A DNA stretch of 37,439 nucleotides from Powellomyces hirtus. Lineage: Eukaryota; Chytridiomycota; Chytridiomycetes; Spizellomycetales; Powellomycetaceae. The DNA lies in NCBI GenBank assembly GCA_025526995.1, contig JAHLKG010000041.1, positions 1-37,439 on the forward strand, in the 5' to 3' direction. Made by a program: the position numbers and the translations under genes. Shown in pieces: positions 17,532 through 29,012 of the stretch (positions are counted from its first letter, which is position 1; each line of letters opens with the position of its first letter). The notes below the pieces were generated by a model. That model did no database searches. It saw nothing but the letters and a program-made list of their open reading frames with translations, and had not been told where the DNA came from.

Positions 17532-20055
17532 CTACTCGGATATGTGGGCAGCACCTTTGCCCTTCTCGTCGGTGGCGATTGAAGCGGTTGCAACGCCAGA
17601 AGCGTCATTTGCTGGTTGGGTATGATCCGGGCCAGATGCAATTCCGGATCCGGCAAGTGGTTCTTTGTCTTCAAATCCTAGGACAATGCTCGTTGTGTTC
17701 GAACTACCTCCATCCGTTCTTGTGCCGTTTCCAGGCGTGGAGGCGCCAGTGGCCATAGGTCCCGAAGGCGAGGACGATGACGCTGAACCCTGCACCTCTG
17801 AACACGATTGCTGAGAAGTGGTATGCGTAGCATTGTTGCTTGACGAAGACCCTCCTGATTCAGTCGATTGTGTTGGCGTTATCGTACTTGTGTGTTCCGG
17901 TACCATCTGCGATATCTGAGCCAATTGGGTGATCAATCCCGTAATCTGGTTTTGCACGTCCTGTAGTGCCCTTATGCGATTCGTTATCGCATCGCGTGAA
18001 CGGCCTTCCAGGGTTCGGAGTTGATCATCCGTGAGATGATCCAATGCAGGAGTCACGCTGCTACCAGACGAATGTATCTGAGTCAGATCGGCTCCGCTGA
18101 GGGGTATGAGTGGCGTAAGAGTGATGGGGTACAACATGCCACCTCCAACCGGCGAAAGGGGTATGGCACTGGATATGGACCCGGCGTGCATCTATGATGA
18201 ATTGAGTCAGGCCCGATGTTTCACGATTGCTCCGACGTATCTGCAGTGTGCACAAACCTGATTGTTGACTGCTGCACCTGGTGGTATTGCGCCAGTTTGG
18301 AGCGGAACGGCATGCGCTGGGGGAATAGGTCCAGCTGCTCCTGCCCGGGGTACGGCTGGTGCCGGTGCAGGGCCAGCAGCCCCTCCTTGGAACATGCCAC
18401 CTGCAAACTGTTGATGATGTTGTCGCAAAAAGGCTTGGAAATCGTTTACGGCACCCGGTGCAGCACCAGCGGCCCGAGCCTGGTTGGCTGGCGGTTGTGC
18501 AGCCGCTTTTGTAAGGGTCAGTGTCAAACTTGTCCGAGAAACGGCACAAGACGCATAGACTTTAGTACTCACGTTGTTCCAAAACAGATCGTCGACAGGT
18601 AGGACAGCTCTGCTGGCGTTCAAGCCAGCTTCGCAAACAGTGGAAGTGGAAGATGTGTCCACAGTGTAGCTTCTTCGGAGTATCTGGGTGCCCAGCAGGG
18701 CGAGCGGCTGCCACGGCGCCAGCGGCCGGGGCATCCGCTCCAGCTCCTTCCACATTGGGTGCTCCTGGAGCAATCTCCATGTCTTCTCGGCAAATGATGC
18801 AAACGCGATCGGTTGCCGCGAGGTCGTCAGCGGTCGCGTCCGGGTAGCGCTCATTCATATTTGCCGTTGCTCGTCGATATTGAACCAGGTCACGACATCG
18901 GCCCACAAAGCTCCGGAGTGTCATATACAGGTCACGGACAATGTGAAGGGGAAGACTGTAATAGTAAACCACAATCCCGAAAAAGCAGAAATAGGTGATC
19001 AATTTTTCGAGATCTAGAAGGGGAAGTGGACATTAGTTCATATGTGGGCGGATATGTGGGCGGAAATTGGAATAACTAATGCGTCAAGGAAGCGTTAACG
19101 CACCGTGCATGAGATCGACGTAGAAAATGTACATGGATTTCTCTTCCCATGGACGATCACGGCGCAAGTCGTAAGAGTGTAAGAGATATTTGACGAACGT
19201 GGATAGAACAAGCGAAAGCAGGATCGTATACTTAAATAAGAATATCTTGATCAGATTCTAGCCTCAAGGCTGTCTGTAGCGTGTTATTAACGATGCCTAC
19301 CTCGAATCCAAATATAATCATCATGCTTGGTCCTTTGGTGGTAGTGTACTGCACAGAGTAAAGGACCATCGCGAGATCCACAACACACATGATGCCCATG
19401 ATAGTCTGCATGCGGACATGCCAACCAACGGATGGATTTGCCGATTGTTCCATCTTCAGCAAAGAGATACGTCAGTCATTTGGTAGCCACTTGTGTTCGA
19501 GTGTTGCCATTGATTCTGGATCTTACGTACAAAGTCAACTCGATCCTGTATAATCCAGTGGAAAATCTTCACAAGCAGCAGGAATGCAAACAACATGATG
19601 AACCGTATGTCGAACTGGTCTCGGAAGATCGTCATGGCGAGGCAGGTTTCGGTAACGGCAAACCAGGATCGTTCGTACAAATGCTTGACGAACGAAGAAT
19701 GGTGTAAGCATCAACACATCTGGGACATCCTCTAGCTAAGATGGGCTTTCTACCGGGCACATACCTCGACTTCCATTGCCCTCAGTTGGCCGAAGAAGAG
19801 ACGTTGCAGCGCTTTGCCGAGTACCACCGTCAAATACAGACCCATGTTCAAGAGAACCTGGAATTTGAGGCAGAGCAGCGGTCAGTCAAATCTGTACCAT
19901 AAGGCTTTGTATGCATATAATTATACCATCAAGCTTGCGCTGGACCGAGTCAAGTGGATGCATGCCGTAAAGAACTGGCCCCGTTGAAGCCAAGAGTTCG
20001 CAACGACCGCCGCTGTCAGAGCTGCGCTCGCGCACCCGAACAAGGCAAATCTCAT
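17532..20055 (-). CDS. hrd1: ERAD E3 ubiquitin ligase Hrd1 (synoviolin), 667 aa
   Basis: Eight exons join in frame: 20055-19927, 19857-19765, 19683-19531, 19453-19301, 19230-19104, 19013-18573, 18505-18258 and 18191-17532. Introns are 66-90 nt. Exons 1-6 encode the multi-span membrane part, with FFTACIHLTRSSASLM, LTVVLGKALQRLFFGQLRAMEVE, HLYERSWFAVTETCLAMTIF and YTILLSLVLSTFVKYLL, all Hrd1 hallmarks. Exon 6 ends with a RING-H2 finger: CIICRED, then LHCGHIFHFHCLRSWL and CPTCRRSV. The rest is a Pro/Ala- and Ser/Thr-rich cytosolic tail with a short helix (RDAITNRIRALQDVQNQITG). The protein acts in the ER membrane, where it retrotranslocates and ubiquitinates misfolded proteins. The exon 7 acceptor at 18506 was chosen because it alone keeps the frame and has a CTGAC branch-point-like sequence. 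Confidence 0.93.
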
Positions 20056-20577
20056 TGCAATACGACAGCGATATATGCAGAGGGATGATTGGCCCGATGA
20101 ATTTGGGCTGCGTGTATCTGTATATTTTGCTCAAAGTCCAGGCTAATGAGACGTCGAAAGTATCAGAGGCGGGGAAAGCGGAAAGCCTCAAGTGACATCG
20201 AGTGAGTGATCTGACGCGTGCGACGTGGAGGTAAACGGACGGACTCAAATTTTAGCGTTACGTTTTTGCGTTGGTTGGCCTTTTAGCATTTCGGCACGCA
20301 AACTCCGGGGAAGTACGTCTTTTATACTATTTGGGCAGACAAAACGACGCTGATAGCGGTGGAAAATTGCCGTGACCTGCCGGAGTCGGAGTTGCCTCAG
20401 TGCCTAATGAGCAGACTGGGTAAGGGAGGGGCCAAATGCAAGAGTCTGTCACAATAGGAACGGTATCCACTGGGACAACGGGATGTGTAAAGAAAATTAA
20501 GCAACGTTTGGTATCGTGTGTCAATTCTATGTGTAATGTAGATACAAGTAGATAGAAGGGAAGCTAGTCCGATTTTG
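20056..20577. other. Intergenic stretch upstream of hrd1
   Basis: It lies between the start of hrd1 and the stop of the carrier gene, both minus strand. No coding similarity is seen. It should hold the hrd1 promoter and the carrier 3' end. Confidence 0.4.
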
Positions 20578-21958
20578 CTAATCGATGTCTAGCTGTGTCT
20601 TCATCCATTCATAAGTAAAGAATGACACAGCGCTCATTGGCATAACCTTCATGTAGCCAATGCTGAGGCCGACAAAGAAGCCCCTCCAACCCCGTTTTGC
20701 CCATATTCTAGATGCTGTTTGCAATGTGCTGCGGCGTTGCTGCCCTTCGTCAACCCTGCCAGCAACCTGCATGTTCCGTCGGATGACCTCAAACGGGTAG
20801 GCGCATGTTTGCGCAATCACTCCCGAGAGTGCGCCGCATGAGAGGTATGCCCACCATGTCAGGTCGCGTTTATTCGATGCACCCTCTGCTCGCTTCAGGG
20901 TATATGTGCCAAGTTTGGTTTTCGCGAATGTTTTTAGTCGTTCGTAGATAAGGAAGCTCACTCTACGCAAAATGAAGTTCGTCAGACAGTGTGCATGTGT
21001 TAGGAGCACAAAACCAAAAGCCTACCCAGCATATGGAATGATGCCATAGATTGTTGGCATGAATCCGCGGTAAAAGTTCATGGCTCCAGCGACGGGTTTC
21101 AACGTTGCTGAAGGGTTGAGGACAAAAGGATTCCGTTCCGCATAGATCATCCGAGCCACGTCGCCCAACTTCACCGCCTCGCGACCGTTCGTTCGAACTT
21201 CGAATGCCAATCGCACTCTGAGCAGATCTAACGGATAAGAGAAGAATACCGACACGCAACCTGCAATTGCCAGGAACGTTTTCATCAATGAAAGCTCCCG
21301 ATATTGGTATGAGAAATCACAAAGATCCCTCCCTTACCAGCTAACGATCCTGCGAGCATGTTTCTGAATGCGGTATGACTCTCCTGCGTTGGCATGATAC
21401 GGTGCTTCAGCTGCTCATACGCCATGAACTTGATGGCGGCATATGGAAATATTCGTAGCAGTGTCGCTGAGTGTCCCTGGAATAGCCCCCGCACTCCATC
21501 CGCTCGTCTTATGTCCGAGGCAGCCCGAAAAACTCCAAAAAATGACCCTGTTCATAAGAACAAACCATAAAGCACAGTGACGTCAGTTGTTTGGCTCGAG
21601 AGAATAGCAGCTCAATGATTTTGACTGCTTCACCTGTGTATTTTTGAAAATGAGGGTTGTTCGTCTGAAACAAAATCTTCACTCTGTCCAATGGAGCTAC
21701 CGCGGTTTTAGCAGCACAACCGGCGACTCCTCCTGCCACCAAGCTCCGCCATATGTAGTCGAAGCTCTGCTTGTCGAGTGGTGCCGGTCCATTGCGTATC
21801 GGTTGGGAGTTAAGCGAAGAAGTGGATGACGAGGAGAGGGAGGAGAGGGAGGCACTGTGAGATTGTGAGGTGGACGATGCGATGGAGTTGGGTCTCTGAA
21901 TAGGCTCAGAAGGCGGAAGCGCTTGTGTTGTAGCATGCTGTACTGTGGCGGTATTCAT
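20578..21958 (-). CDS. Mitochondrial carrier, Leu5/SLC25A16-type (CoA transport), 384 aa
   Basis: Four exons, 21958-21634, 21547-21338, 21260-21026 and 20962-20578, join in frame through introns of 86, 77 and 63 nt. After a Ser-rich N-terminus of about 65 residues come three carrier repeats. Each has the signature P-x-[DE]-x-x-[KR]: PLDRVK, PLDLLR and PFEVIR. Typical partners are [36 protein letters not shown] and [20 protein letters not shown]. The second repeat has a longer loop ([19 protein letters not shown]), which together with the [22 protein letters not shown] block points to the Leu5/Graves-disease carrier group, linked to coenzyme A accumulation in mitochondria. The exact substrate is inferred, as SLC25A42-like carriers are close relatives. 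Confidence 0.9.
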
Positions 21959-23113
21959 GGCGCCGGTCGCCTAATAACATACAAAACGAGAGGGTGCACA
22001 GCAAAAGCCCTCAGCAAAGCGGTGACAGTCGTCTATATGTGGAGACTGTTGACCATGGGGCCCAAGGAAACGTATTGAAGTGCAAATGGGAACGGTGAAC
22101 GGATAGGAATAGTCAGTTTGCGGACATTGCAACAATAATGATGACACTAGGGAAGGAAGTGCCAAAAAGTTGGGATGCCCGCGTGACCCGTTCATGTTCC
22201 CGTCGCGTTTGTCGCTCGTGTCGTGTGCATCTCCATGCTTTCTTCCTGTTTACCCCCAACAACTACCCCACTCTCGACAGAGGCTTTACGCAAAAATCCG
22301 ATGGTCAAATTGTCGAAAAGCTCGCATAGCAGAATTGCAAGGGAACTTGCGGATAGTGGCCCTGGGAACGCGGACTGGCTGGTCAGAGCCCCTTTGAGTT
22401 GAAATGGCAATCTGACGTCCTCTTGCGCTTTCCGTATGAGAAACAAACGTCACAGCAGCGCCCATAGGAGTTGCGTGAGCGATACGCATCTGACATGGCG
22501 AGAAGAAGCCCGTCCGCAGATTCCTGAAGTGTGGAGAATGAGCTCTTTGGAGGTCTGTTATCTGAAACAATGCATAAAATCGTCATCGGCCCAGAAAAGT
22601 TGCTTTTAATGTCCGCAGCGGAGCATCTATTTCTAAGCTGTGACTCGGCGCTCATAGGCTTTCTTCGCTAACACTGTATCAAAACGGATAGAGTGCTAGA
22701 GTCTCTTCTTTGCTCATGCAAACTTATGAGCACCTTTTACGTTTTTTTCAATGGTGATCGGGCAAGGTCAGATATGGGACCCGGAAGTGTCCGTCCATTT
22801 CGATGGAAGAGTGAGGGATGCATTCACGAGTTTGTCTCTGTCAATGCCAGATGATATGTATCCATTGTCAACACATGGGTGCATACCAGAGAGCTGCATC
22901 ACTCTTGCATGGTTGCAGTGCCGGAGAGCACGGATCACTGTGAAATAAAAGCGGCTGTCGCGTCAAACGCGTTTGTTCTCTCAAAGTTGATGACTCACTG
23001 CAGTTGTCACGCGCCCGCTGCTCTTCCTCAGCCTCGCTTTGTTGACCTTCCCTGTTCTTTTTTCTCCTTTGCATCGGAAAGATTTCCTGCCAATTATCGA
23101 ACAATATTGCCAA
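21959..23113. other. Divergent intergenic region (carrier and CBS-protein promoters)
   Basis: About 1.15 kb lies between the starts of two divergent genes. Open frames on the minus strand (22655-22192) and plus strand (22138-22397) show no similarity I recognise and no splice pattern I trust. A pyrimidine-rich tract (CCCTGTTCTTTTTTCTCC, about 23050) precedes the CBS-protein start. Confidence 0.4.
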
Positions 23114-24872
23114 ATGTCTTCCTTGTCAGACCCACTCGTCCAGAATGCCATCGCACAAGTCTACGAGAAACTCACCACCATCCCCATTTCCGCCGTGCTG
23201 AAGCACCGTAGAGAACGCAGAGGTGGTGCAAGCTATGTACCCTCGCTAATCTCCGTGCCCGAAGATGCTAGGGTTGGCGAGATCATGTTGCTGTTGAAGA
23301 ATGAGGGCATTCTTGCGTTGCCAGTCTACAGAAACATAGAGGGACAAGATGTTGGGAGGCAGTATACAGTGAGTGATTGACAGAGTTGGTCTTCATCCAA
23401 TGTATCGGTGCATGATCCTCATGTTCGATCCGGGCATAGGGTATTGTCAGCATATACGATATCCTGGCTTTCACGGTGTTCCAGAAGCTCTTTGATTCCG
23501 CGTATGTCACTTTCTGTTTTCCGTATGTGAGATTTTAGGACCTCTTTATGAAGCAAAGTGATTCTTTCTTTTCTGGATAGGGAGGGAAGCTCCGCCGATG
23601 TCGAAAAACTTAAAGGCGTGGTTGAGGCCATGCTGGAAGATCAAGAACAGTACTTTGGCACACCGGTACGCATGATTACTTCGAAACTAGAACAAAATTG
23701 CTGGCGTGCCTCATCAAAGTGTACACTCAAGATCAAAGAACTGGTCGGCAAGAGCTACGAGAGCCAGGAGTCATGGTCTTTGGATTCCAGCATGCCTTTA
23801 TCCAATCTGCTACAGCTATTCACGTCGGGTCTCTACCACCGTGCTCTTATCATTGATGACGAAGCGTTGCGTGCAGAGACAGGAAGTCAGGACGATGGGC
23901 CGGCGCCCACTTGTCCGCCGGAGGGGTCATTTACTACAATGCTCACGCAGGTAAGGAATTCCTCAGCCTCTATTGCTCCATTGGGAAGAAGCTAATTCGA
24001 GTATGGGTTCGCAGTCAGACCTGTTGAACTTTTTGGCCGACTGCAAGGACATTCCGGCTGAGGCCATGACGCGAATTCTAAGCGTGCCCTCAAGCGAAGT
24101 GGACTCACTTGCCGCTCGCAGAAATCAAGAAGGAGGTTCAAGCGCCGCAAATAATCAGACTGCACTCAAAAAAAGCCGCGTCGTGACTGTCCCAGACTCG
24201 TCCAATGCGCTTCAAGCATTCCGGTAGGCGTTCGCAGCCGGACATGCTTTGAATCGCTTCCCACCTGCTGGAAGACCGCGCTGCTTACAAGATCTTCTTC
24301 GACGCTTTCGCGGTGGGCCTTTGTCTGATTTCTAGTGATATGTACGTGAACCGAGTGAGCGCCGTGGCCGTCATTGATAAAGAAGGCGGCCTGGCTGCCA
24401 ATCTCAGTGCATCGGATCTGAGAGGTCTGAGTTCGTCAAATTTAGCTTGCCTATTCGACAACGTAAGAATGTCCGATCCATGCGGAACCTTTCATTGCGT
24501 GTGAAGTGATCCACTTGATCTTCTTGATTTCATGTTACTTCTACTTATCGTTACTTGCTACCTGGCAGGTCTACACATTCCTGGAAATTGACACCCACCG
24601 GCGCGCGGATCAAGTCAAGGCGGATCAGCTGAAGTTTGTTGAGCCCGATGCGCCTATGCATAAAGCAGCGGCCATGGTAAAGAAGCAACCCTCCGTACTG
24701 ACACTTTCCTACCCCACGCGGTTCTAAGACTGTCTTCGTCTTGTAGATGCGCGACTCCCGCATTCACAGAGTTTGGATCGCAGACGATGGCGACAAGCCC
24801 GTCGGCGTTGTCACGCTGTCCGACTTCTTAAGCGTATTTGCGCCTCACGGCAAGATAGCCAAGGAGGAGTAA
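23114..24872 (+). CDS. Four-CBS-domain protein (Snf4/AMPK-gamma- or Sds23-like), 396 aa
   Basis: Eight exons: 23114-23368, 23440-23501, 23581-23665, 23732-23950, 24015-24223, 24336-24462, 24569-24676 and 24747-24872. Introns are 64-112 nt. The protein carries two CBS pairs. Recognisable blocks are LPVYRNIEG...GIVSIYDILAF, then YHRALIIDD...SDLLNFL, then ALQAFRDMYVNRVSAVAVID...NLSASDLRGL, then MRDSRIHRVWIADD...GVVTLSDFLSVF. Such modules bind adenine nucleotides and act as energy sensors or regulatory subunits. Which fungal family it belongs to (Snf4, Sds23 or a separate CBS family) is not certain. The 66-nt intron at 23666-23731 is a multiple of three and contains no stop, so a retained form 22 residues longer is possible. 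Intron 24224-24335 contains an open stretch that I excluded because it breaks the CBS fold. Confidence 0.82.
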
Positions 24873-25607
24873 GAGATGCCTGCGGGGAGAGTTTTTGTTC
24901 CGCTCTTTTGTCATCTCCCCATTCTTTTGCATTCCGTCACTGCGGTAACTCTATCTTTCGCCATGACGGATACCGGGCATTTTTGTAGCCCACTGTGTTT
25001 TTGTTTAGCTGGATCGGCAGCTGACCACATCCCTTCCTAGCTTGTATGTTCTTCTGTTGATGTACAACTTTCTTGTTGGCTTTTGTTTCTTCATACCATT
25101 TCAGTGTGCACATCATGGTCCAACTCCCGTTGCTGATAATTCCATCTGGCTATGGCATACTTTTCTTGCTGTTCTGCTCGTATATCGTCTGGTTCTCACT
25201 TTACAACTCCCGCGTGACTCCAGAACTGCATCTCATCCCTGCTACTTCACATCCGAAAGATAGGTGGAAGACAAGGGATATGGCCCGTTCTGTTTGCTCT
25301 CCCGTTTTAGCAATGTTCTGTGCCTTTCTCTGGCGTCCGAGTTGCGCTAGCGGGAGCTGTGACTGAGAATGCTAAGCCAAATCCCAACTGAGTGACTTTC
25401 AACACAACGCGTAACAGCCTCACGTACAGCAGCGGAGCCGACGTTTGTGGCTGGTGGTCGGACGCCCTTAAAATTTAGATTAGCGCTAAAAATTTGCCAC
25501 ATGGCCGCTGCTTCTCCACTCATCTGAGTAGCTTTAATACTTCCTGACAACAACCACGCCGCGAAATCTCCGTTTTCATTCCCCCATACCCACCCTCAAC
25601 AACAACA
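24873..25607. other. Intergenic stretch
   Basis: It separates two plus-strand genes. One open frame from an ATG at 25115 to 25366 would give an 83-residue peptide with a hydrophobic segment (LLIIPSGYGILFLLFCSYIVW). I do not recognise it and do not call it a gene. The last part, with CCCCCATACCCACCCTCAACAACAACA before the next start, looks like a normal 5' leader. Confidence 0.4.
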
Positions 25608-26120
25608 ATGCACTGCTCCCTACTCCTGCTCTTCAGCCTGCTGGTACTTCTCTGCATGTCGCGGCCCGTTCATGCCCAGGAAGTAGTTCTCGGGAAGAAA
25701 CCTGCTGAACTGCCTCCTCCATGCGACGCCTGCGCACCCCCGGAATTGCAACCCGTGGACCCCCTGGATCCCAGTCTGCCTAGGAACAACATCCCCAGAC
25801 CGACTGCGCCGACCCAGCCGCAGCCGACACGGACTCCGGACGCTGAGTCTACCACGAAACAGACTCCGACGCTGACTGTTCGCCCGACTGTTGCGCCCAT
25901 AGCCACTACCGGCCGTCCCAACAGCCCTGCGCAATCAACAGCCAGCCCTGCTGCCACACCGCCGACTCCGAGGTCATCTTTGTCTGAATCTACTATGGAG
26001 ACACGGCCCACTGGCGTGCCTGCTGGCCAGCCGGCGATTGAGAATGCGGCGGTCAGGCCTGCTGCCAGCTATGTTGCATTGTTAGCCTTTGCGCTGCCTG
26101 TCTTTGCTGCGGTGTTCTAG
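25608..26120 (+). CDS. Small Pro/Thr-rich secreted, possibly GPI-anchored protein, 170 aa
   Basis: A single exon. Residues 1-23 form a clear signal peptide (a Leu-rich core LLLLFSLLVLLCMS, then a VHAQ cleavage-like site). A short Cys pair follows (PPPCDACAPPE), then about 100 residues rich in Pro, Thr, Ser and Ala, likely O-glycosylated. The last 18 residues are hydrophobic (YVALLAFALPVFAAVF) after a small-residue AAS, as in GPI-anchor signals. This layout fits a cell-surface or wall protein. I recognise no specific family. It is convergent with the bL34 gene, whose stop is 227 bp downstream. Confidence 0.75.
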   Translation: MHCSLLLLFSLLVLLCMSRPVHAQEVVLGKKPAELPPPCDACAPPELQPVDPLDPSLPRNNIPRPTAPTQPQPTRTPDAESTTKQTPTLTVRPTVAPIATTGRPNSPAQSTASPAATPPTPRSSLSESTMETRPTGVPAGQPAIENAAVRPAASYVALLAFALPVFAAVF

Positions 26121-26346
26121 AGTGCCCGCTCCATACCCTGCATACCAGTCTTTTGAGTTAGTATCAAAAGTATATAGAAGCAGCATAGATAGCAAAGGCG
26201 AGGATGGAAACAAAGGCAGAAATAGTCATGTCAAATAAAAACTGTATATGTCAATTGCTGGGCACAACTACCCTATCTATTCATCTATCTACACTGTCGT
26301 ACAGTTCACTTCTTCAGCAGTCCTTCTTCTGTCTAGTACCTCATCC

Positions 26347-26636
26347 TCAATGCGACAACCATATCCTGCCCTTCAACATCCTCCGCTTGAGCATTTTACG
26401 TCCATTGAGTGTCCGTAGCCGTTTCAGAAAACCGTGCCGCCGCTTTCGCTTCATGTTACTTGGCCGATATTCATTCCCGTAGGTGCTGCAGCGTACTCGA
26501 AGATTGTTGAATAATGGGGACAGCGAGACCAGCTTGAACTTGTTGGGTTGAGGGCTAGCGGAAGAGGGAGTGAGCGAGTCAGTGTGGTTGGGAAAGCGTA
26601 TGGCCCCGCGCTGCAAGATCAGTACCTTGGTCGCAT
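26347..26636 (-). CDS. Mitochondrial ribosomal protein bL34, 72 aa
   Basis: The second exon (26554-26347) ends with the bL34 signature [20 protein letters not shown], then [13 protein letters not shown] and a final LSH. This small, very basic protein of the large mitoribosomal subunit is almost invariant in layout. The exon itself has no usable ATG. The best model adds an 11-nt first exon (26636-26626, ATGCGACCAAG) and a 71-nt intron (GTACTG...CCGCTAG) containing CTGAC before a pyrimidine tract. This keeps frame and gives [13 protein letters not shown] as a plausible short mitochondrial presequence. The C-terminal identity is firm; the start is inferred. Confidence 0.85.
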
Positions 26637-27324
26637 CAAAATGCTGCTTTGCTGCGTTGGAAAGGACCCTCCGGCGAGAAGCGTGCTACTCGTGTGCGTC
26701 AGCTATGAAAAAGCTCGAGCACCTGTCAGTCATGACCACACATGGTACAAACCTAGTGGCCCTGCATTTCGGCGGAGACGGAGGCGAGCGAGAAGACGAC
26801 CCAATGGACATGCGCGCTAGCCGCGATAGGATAGGTGTCATATCCATGGTTTTTGTTGCTGTGTCATGGGAATGGAAAATATTGCGAACGGTCAATCTTC
26901 CCGAGTCAAATGTTATGGCCAACCTCGCCACACCGCGCCACCGCGCGGTGCGTCATGCACTTTCGGACAACGCGCGCAGAGCCCGCTTTCCCTCCCCCTC
27001 TCCCTCGGGCCCGCCAACCGACACAATGTCCAAGGCAACGTCTTCTAAAGGCACTGAAAAGAGTAGGGCCAAAACACAGATTCTGAAGATTCTGTGGGGC
27101 AATTACAAATTGCAAAATACTGGACGGGCGACGACTACAAAGAGTGGAACATTGTGTCATTCGCCGGGAGCTCATTTCAAAATACCTTCACAGTATTTGA
27201 TAAAGGCACTTAATATAAAATCTCGATTTCTACAATGCGCTGCATACGAAAAGGTTCCTATGTAACAGGACGAAGCTCCTTCTATCTATAGACAACATGA
27301 AGCAGTATTAACTGAGCTCTGTGT
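26637..27324. other. Intergenic stretch between bL34 and the WD40 gene
   Basis: An open frame of 231 codons (26570-27265, plus) crosses this stretch but overlaps the bL34 gene antisense and has no recognisable domain. I therefore treat it as chance. The region should contain the bL34 promoter and the 3' end of the WD40 gene. Confidence 0.4.
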
Positions 27325-29012
27325 TCACAGCTGCACAATATACGCCTCAATGTCGCCGTCACGAGGCGGCGCTAGTCCACCGGGAGCGGGGGTACCGTTG
27401 ATATTGCTGCTTGGATTGAGCGGCCCACCAACAAGCAAGACCACCGACTCGTCATTCATCGGAGGCAGCGCAGCCATGCAGTCAATCTTGCGGGTGGTCG
27501 TGACCCGGTGTTTCGGGATCGTGGTTGGGAGGGTGGGGATGGTAGAGGTTGATGATGATGATGATGATGAGTGGTTAATGGCCCATGTAAGGAGGGATCC
27601 ATCGAGCGAGCCGGAAATGAGGCGTGGCATGCCGGTTGCTGGAGCGAGGCGGGGAAAGGTTCTGGAGAAAAGAACCACACAAACAAACAAGAGAGAAAGA
27701 ACATCAGATCGCTACCATCATCGAGAAAGAGCCAATACAAAAATCAAACATACAACGCAGTAACCGCCCACGTATGTCCGCCTTCGAGGCGCGCGCCAAG
27801 CGAGTAAGACGTCGAATCGCCCGTGTTATTGCTGTTGTTGTTTTTTCGGCGTTTAGATTGCGGTTGCGGTGATGGAGGGGAGAACAAGGCGATGGAGCCG
27901 TCGCCGAGCCCAGCGGCGGCGATGCCGGTCGGTGGGTGAAATTCGAGTGCGTGGACAAAGGGTGGGTTGATTGTTTGAGATGTTGGTGATGGTTGGGGTA
28001 TCTCTGTTTCTGCTGTAGGAGGATGAAGAGAGGTTGGTACACAAAAGTAAAAGCGGGCATAGAGCTGCACATCGTCTTTGAAGGCCAAATGGGACTACAA
28101 TTCTCATGACTTACCCAAGTTGAAGGCCTGCGTGACGCTTCCCCGCGAGAAATCCCACCGGCGTACTGTGCAGTCCATCGAGCTGCTCCACACCTCCCAC
28201 GGTCGTGTTGGATGAAACCGTACACTGGTTGCCAGCTTGAAACAACAAAAGTCAGTTGACATGTTGGTTGTCGCCTCATTCCACCCGGCCTTTTTGGGAC
28301 TCATACATTGTTGTGGCCACTCCGGAACCGCTTGAAGGGTCGGTTAGTCCGTAAGTCGGTGACGACTATCGCCCCGCTGTCGTCTGCAGTCGTCAGGAAG
28401 GTGCCGCGCTCGTTCACTGCTATCTGGTTATGGGTTGAATTTGAGTTCCCGCGCGGGTTCAGTCAGAGGTATTCTAGCGCATCTGGCAATGAATACACCA
28501 CATATACGAACATTGTTGATATCGTCCTCGGCCGGCCGCGCGCATATGCTTTTCGCATTCATCAGGACGGGAGATGTGTTTGTTCTCAAATCAAATAGCT
28601 TAATCTTGGGGATGACATGAAAAAAAAGCATCAGTATTTCGTTCCGTCTAGAACAGTCTTCGTGCCGGCGGGACAGTCAATAATGAATTCTTTTGAGTTG
28701 TACCTCCGGTCCGAAAGACGCATAAACCAGATCCTCTCCCTGCCAGCACAGACTTGCACAATCCTGGCCCTGGGTGTCGTTCCGGAGGCCGCGAACACAT
28801 TTCCCAGTACCGACATCCCTAATTGCGTCTTGACAATAAGTACAGCACGCCTGAAAGGTTGTATTCTTCTTGTCTTCGAAATAACCGCACCAAATTCTAG
28901 CAACCCCGTCTTCACCACCCGACGCAACACGGGCCTGCGTCGGGTTGGACCCTGGCGAAAGCGCAAGACAGAGGACATTCCCCGTGTGGCCTCGCAAAGA
29001 CAGACTTGCCAT
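27325..29012 (-). CDS. WD40-repeat protein, WDR53-like, 387 aa
   Basis: Seven exons: 29012-28891, 28818-28704, 28604-28512, 28423-28307, 28235-28115, 28012-27754 and 27661-27325. Introns of 71-102 nt all join in frame. WD units are visible throughout: LRGHTGNVLCLALSP...GGEDGVARIWDVGTGKCV, KLFDLRT, IAVNERGTFLTTADDSGAIV, SVRFHPTRPWEVWSSSMDCT with VRRWDF, FVHALEFHPPTGIAAAGLGD, and GHTWAVTAL...RLISGSLDGSLLTWAI. The start LRGHTGNVLCLALS and overall length fit WDR53, a little-studied beta-propeller proposed as a substrate receptor for CUL4-DDB1. That role is not shown here. A run of six Ser comes from a (GAT)n microsatellite near 27553-27571. Confidence 0.88.

Noticed and set aside
24224..24335. 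Open stretch that looks like coding sequence (EDRAAYKIFFDAF) in the CBS gene
   Set aside because: No acceptor joins it in frame. Skipping it from 24223 to 24336 gives a perfect CBS strand-helix join.
25115..25366. 83-residue open frame with one hydrophobic segment
   Set aside because: Not recognised, no supporting context, and short enough to arise by chance.
26570..27265. 231-codon plus-strand open frame
   Set aside because: No domain, low-complexity Arg/Ser/Pro content, and it overlaps the firm bL34 gene on the other strand.
27350..27763. 137-codon plus-strand open frame
   Set aside because: It lies opposite the last WD40 exon; the poly-Asp run is the complement of the poly-Ser microsatellite.
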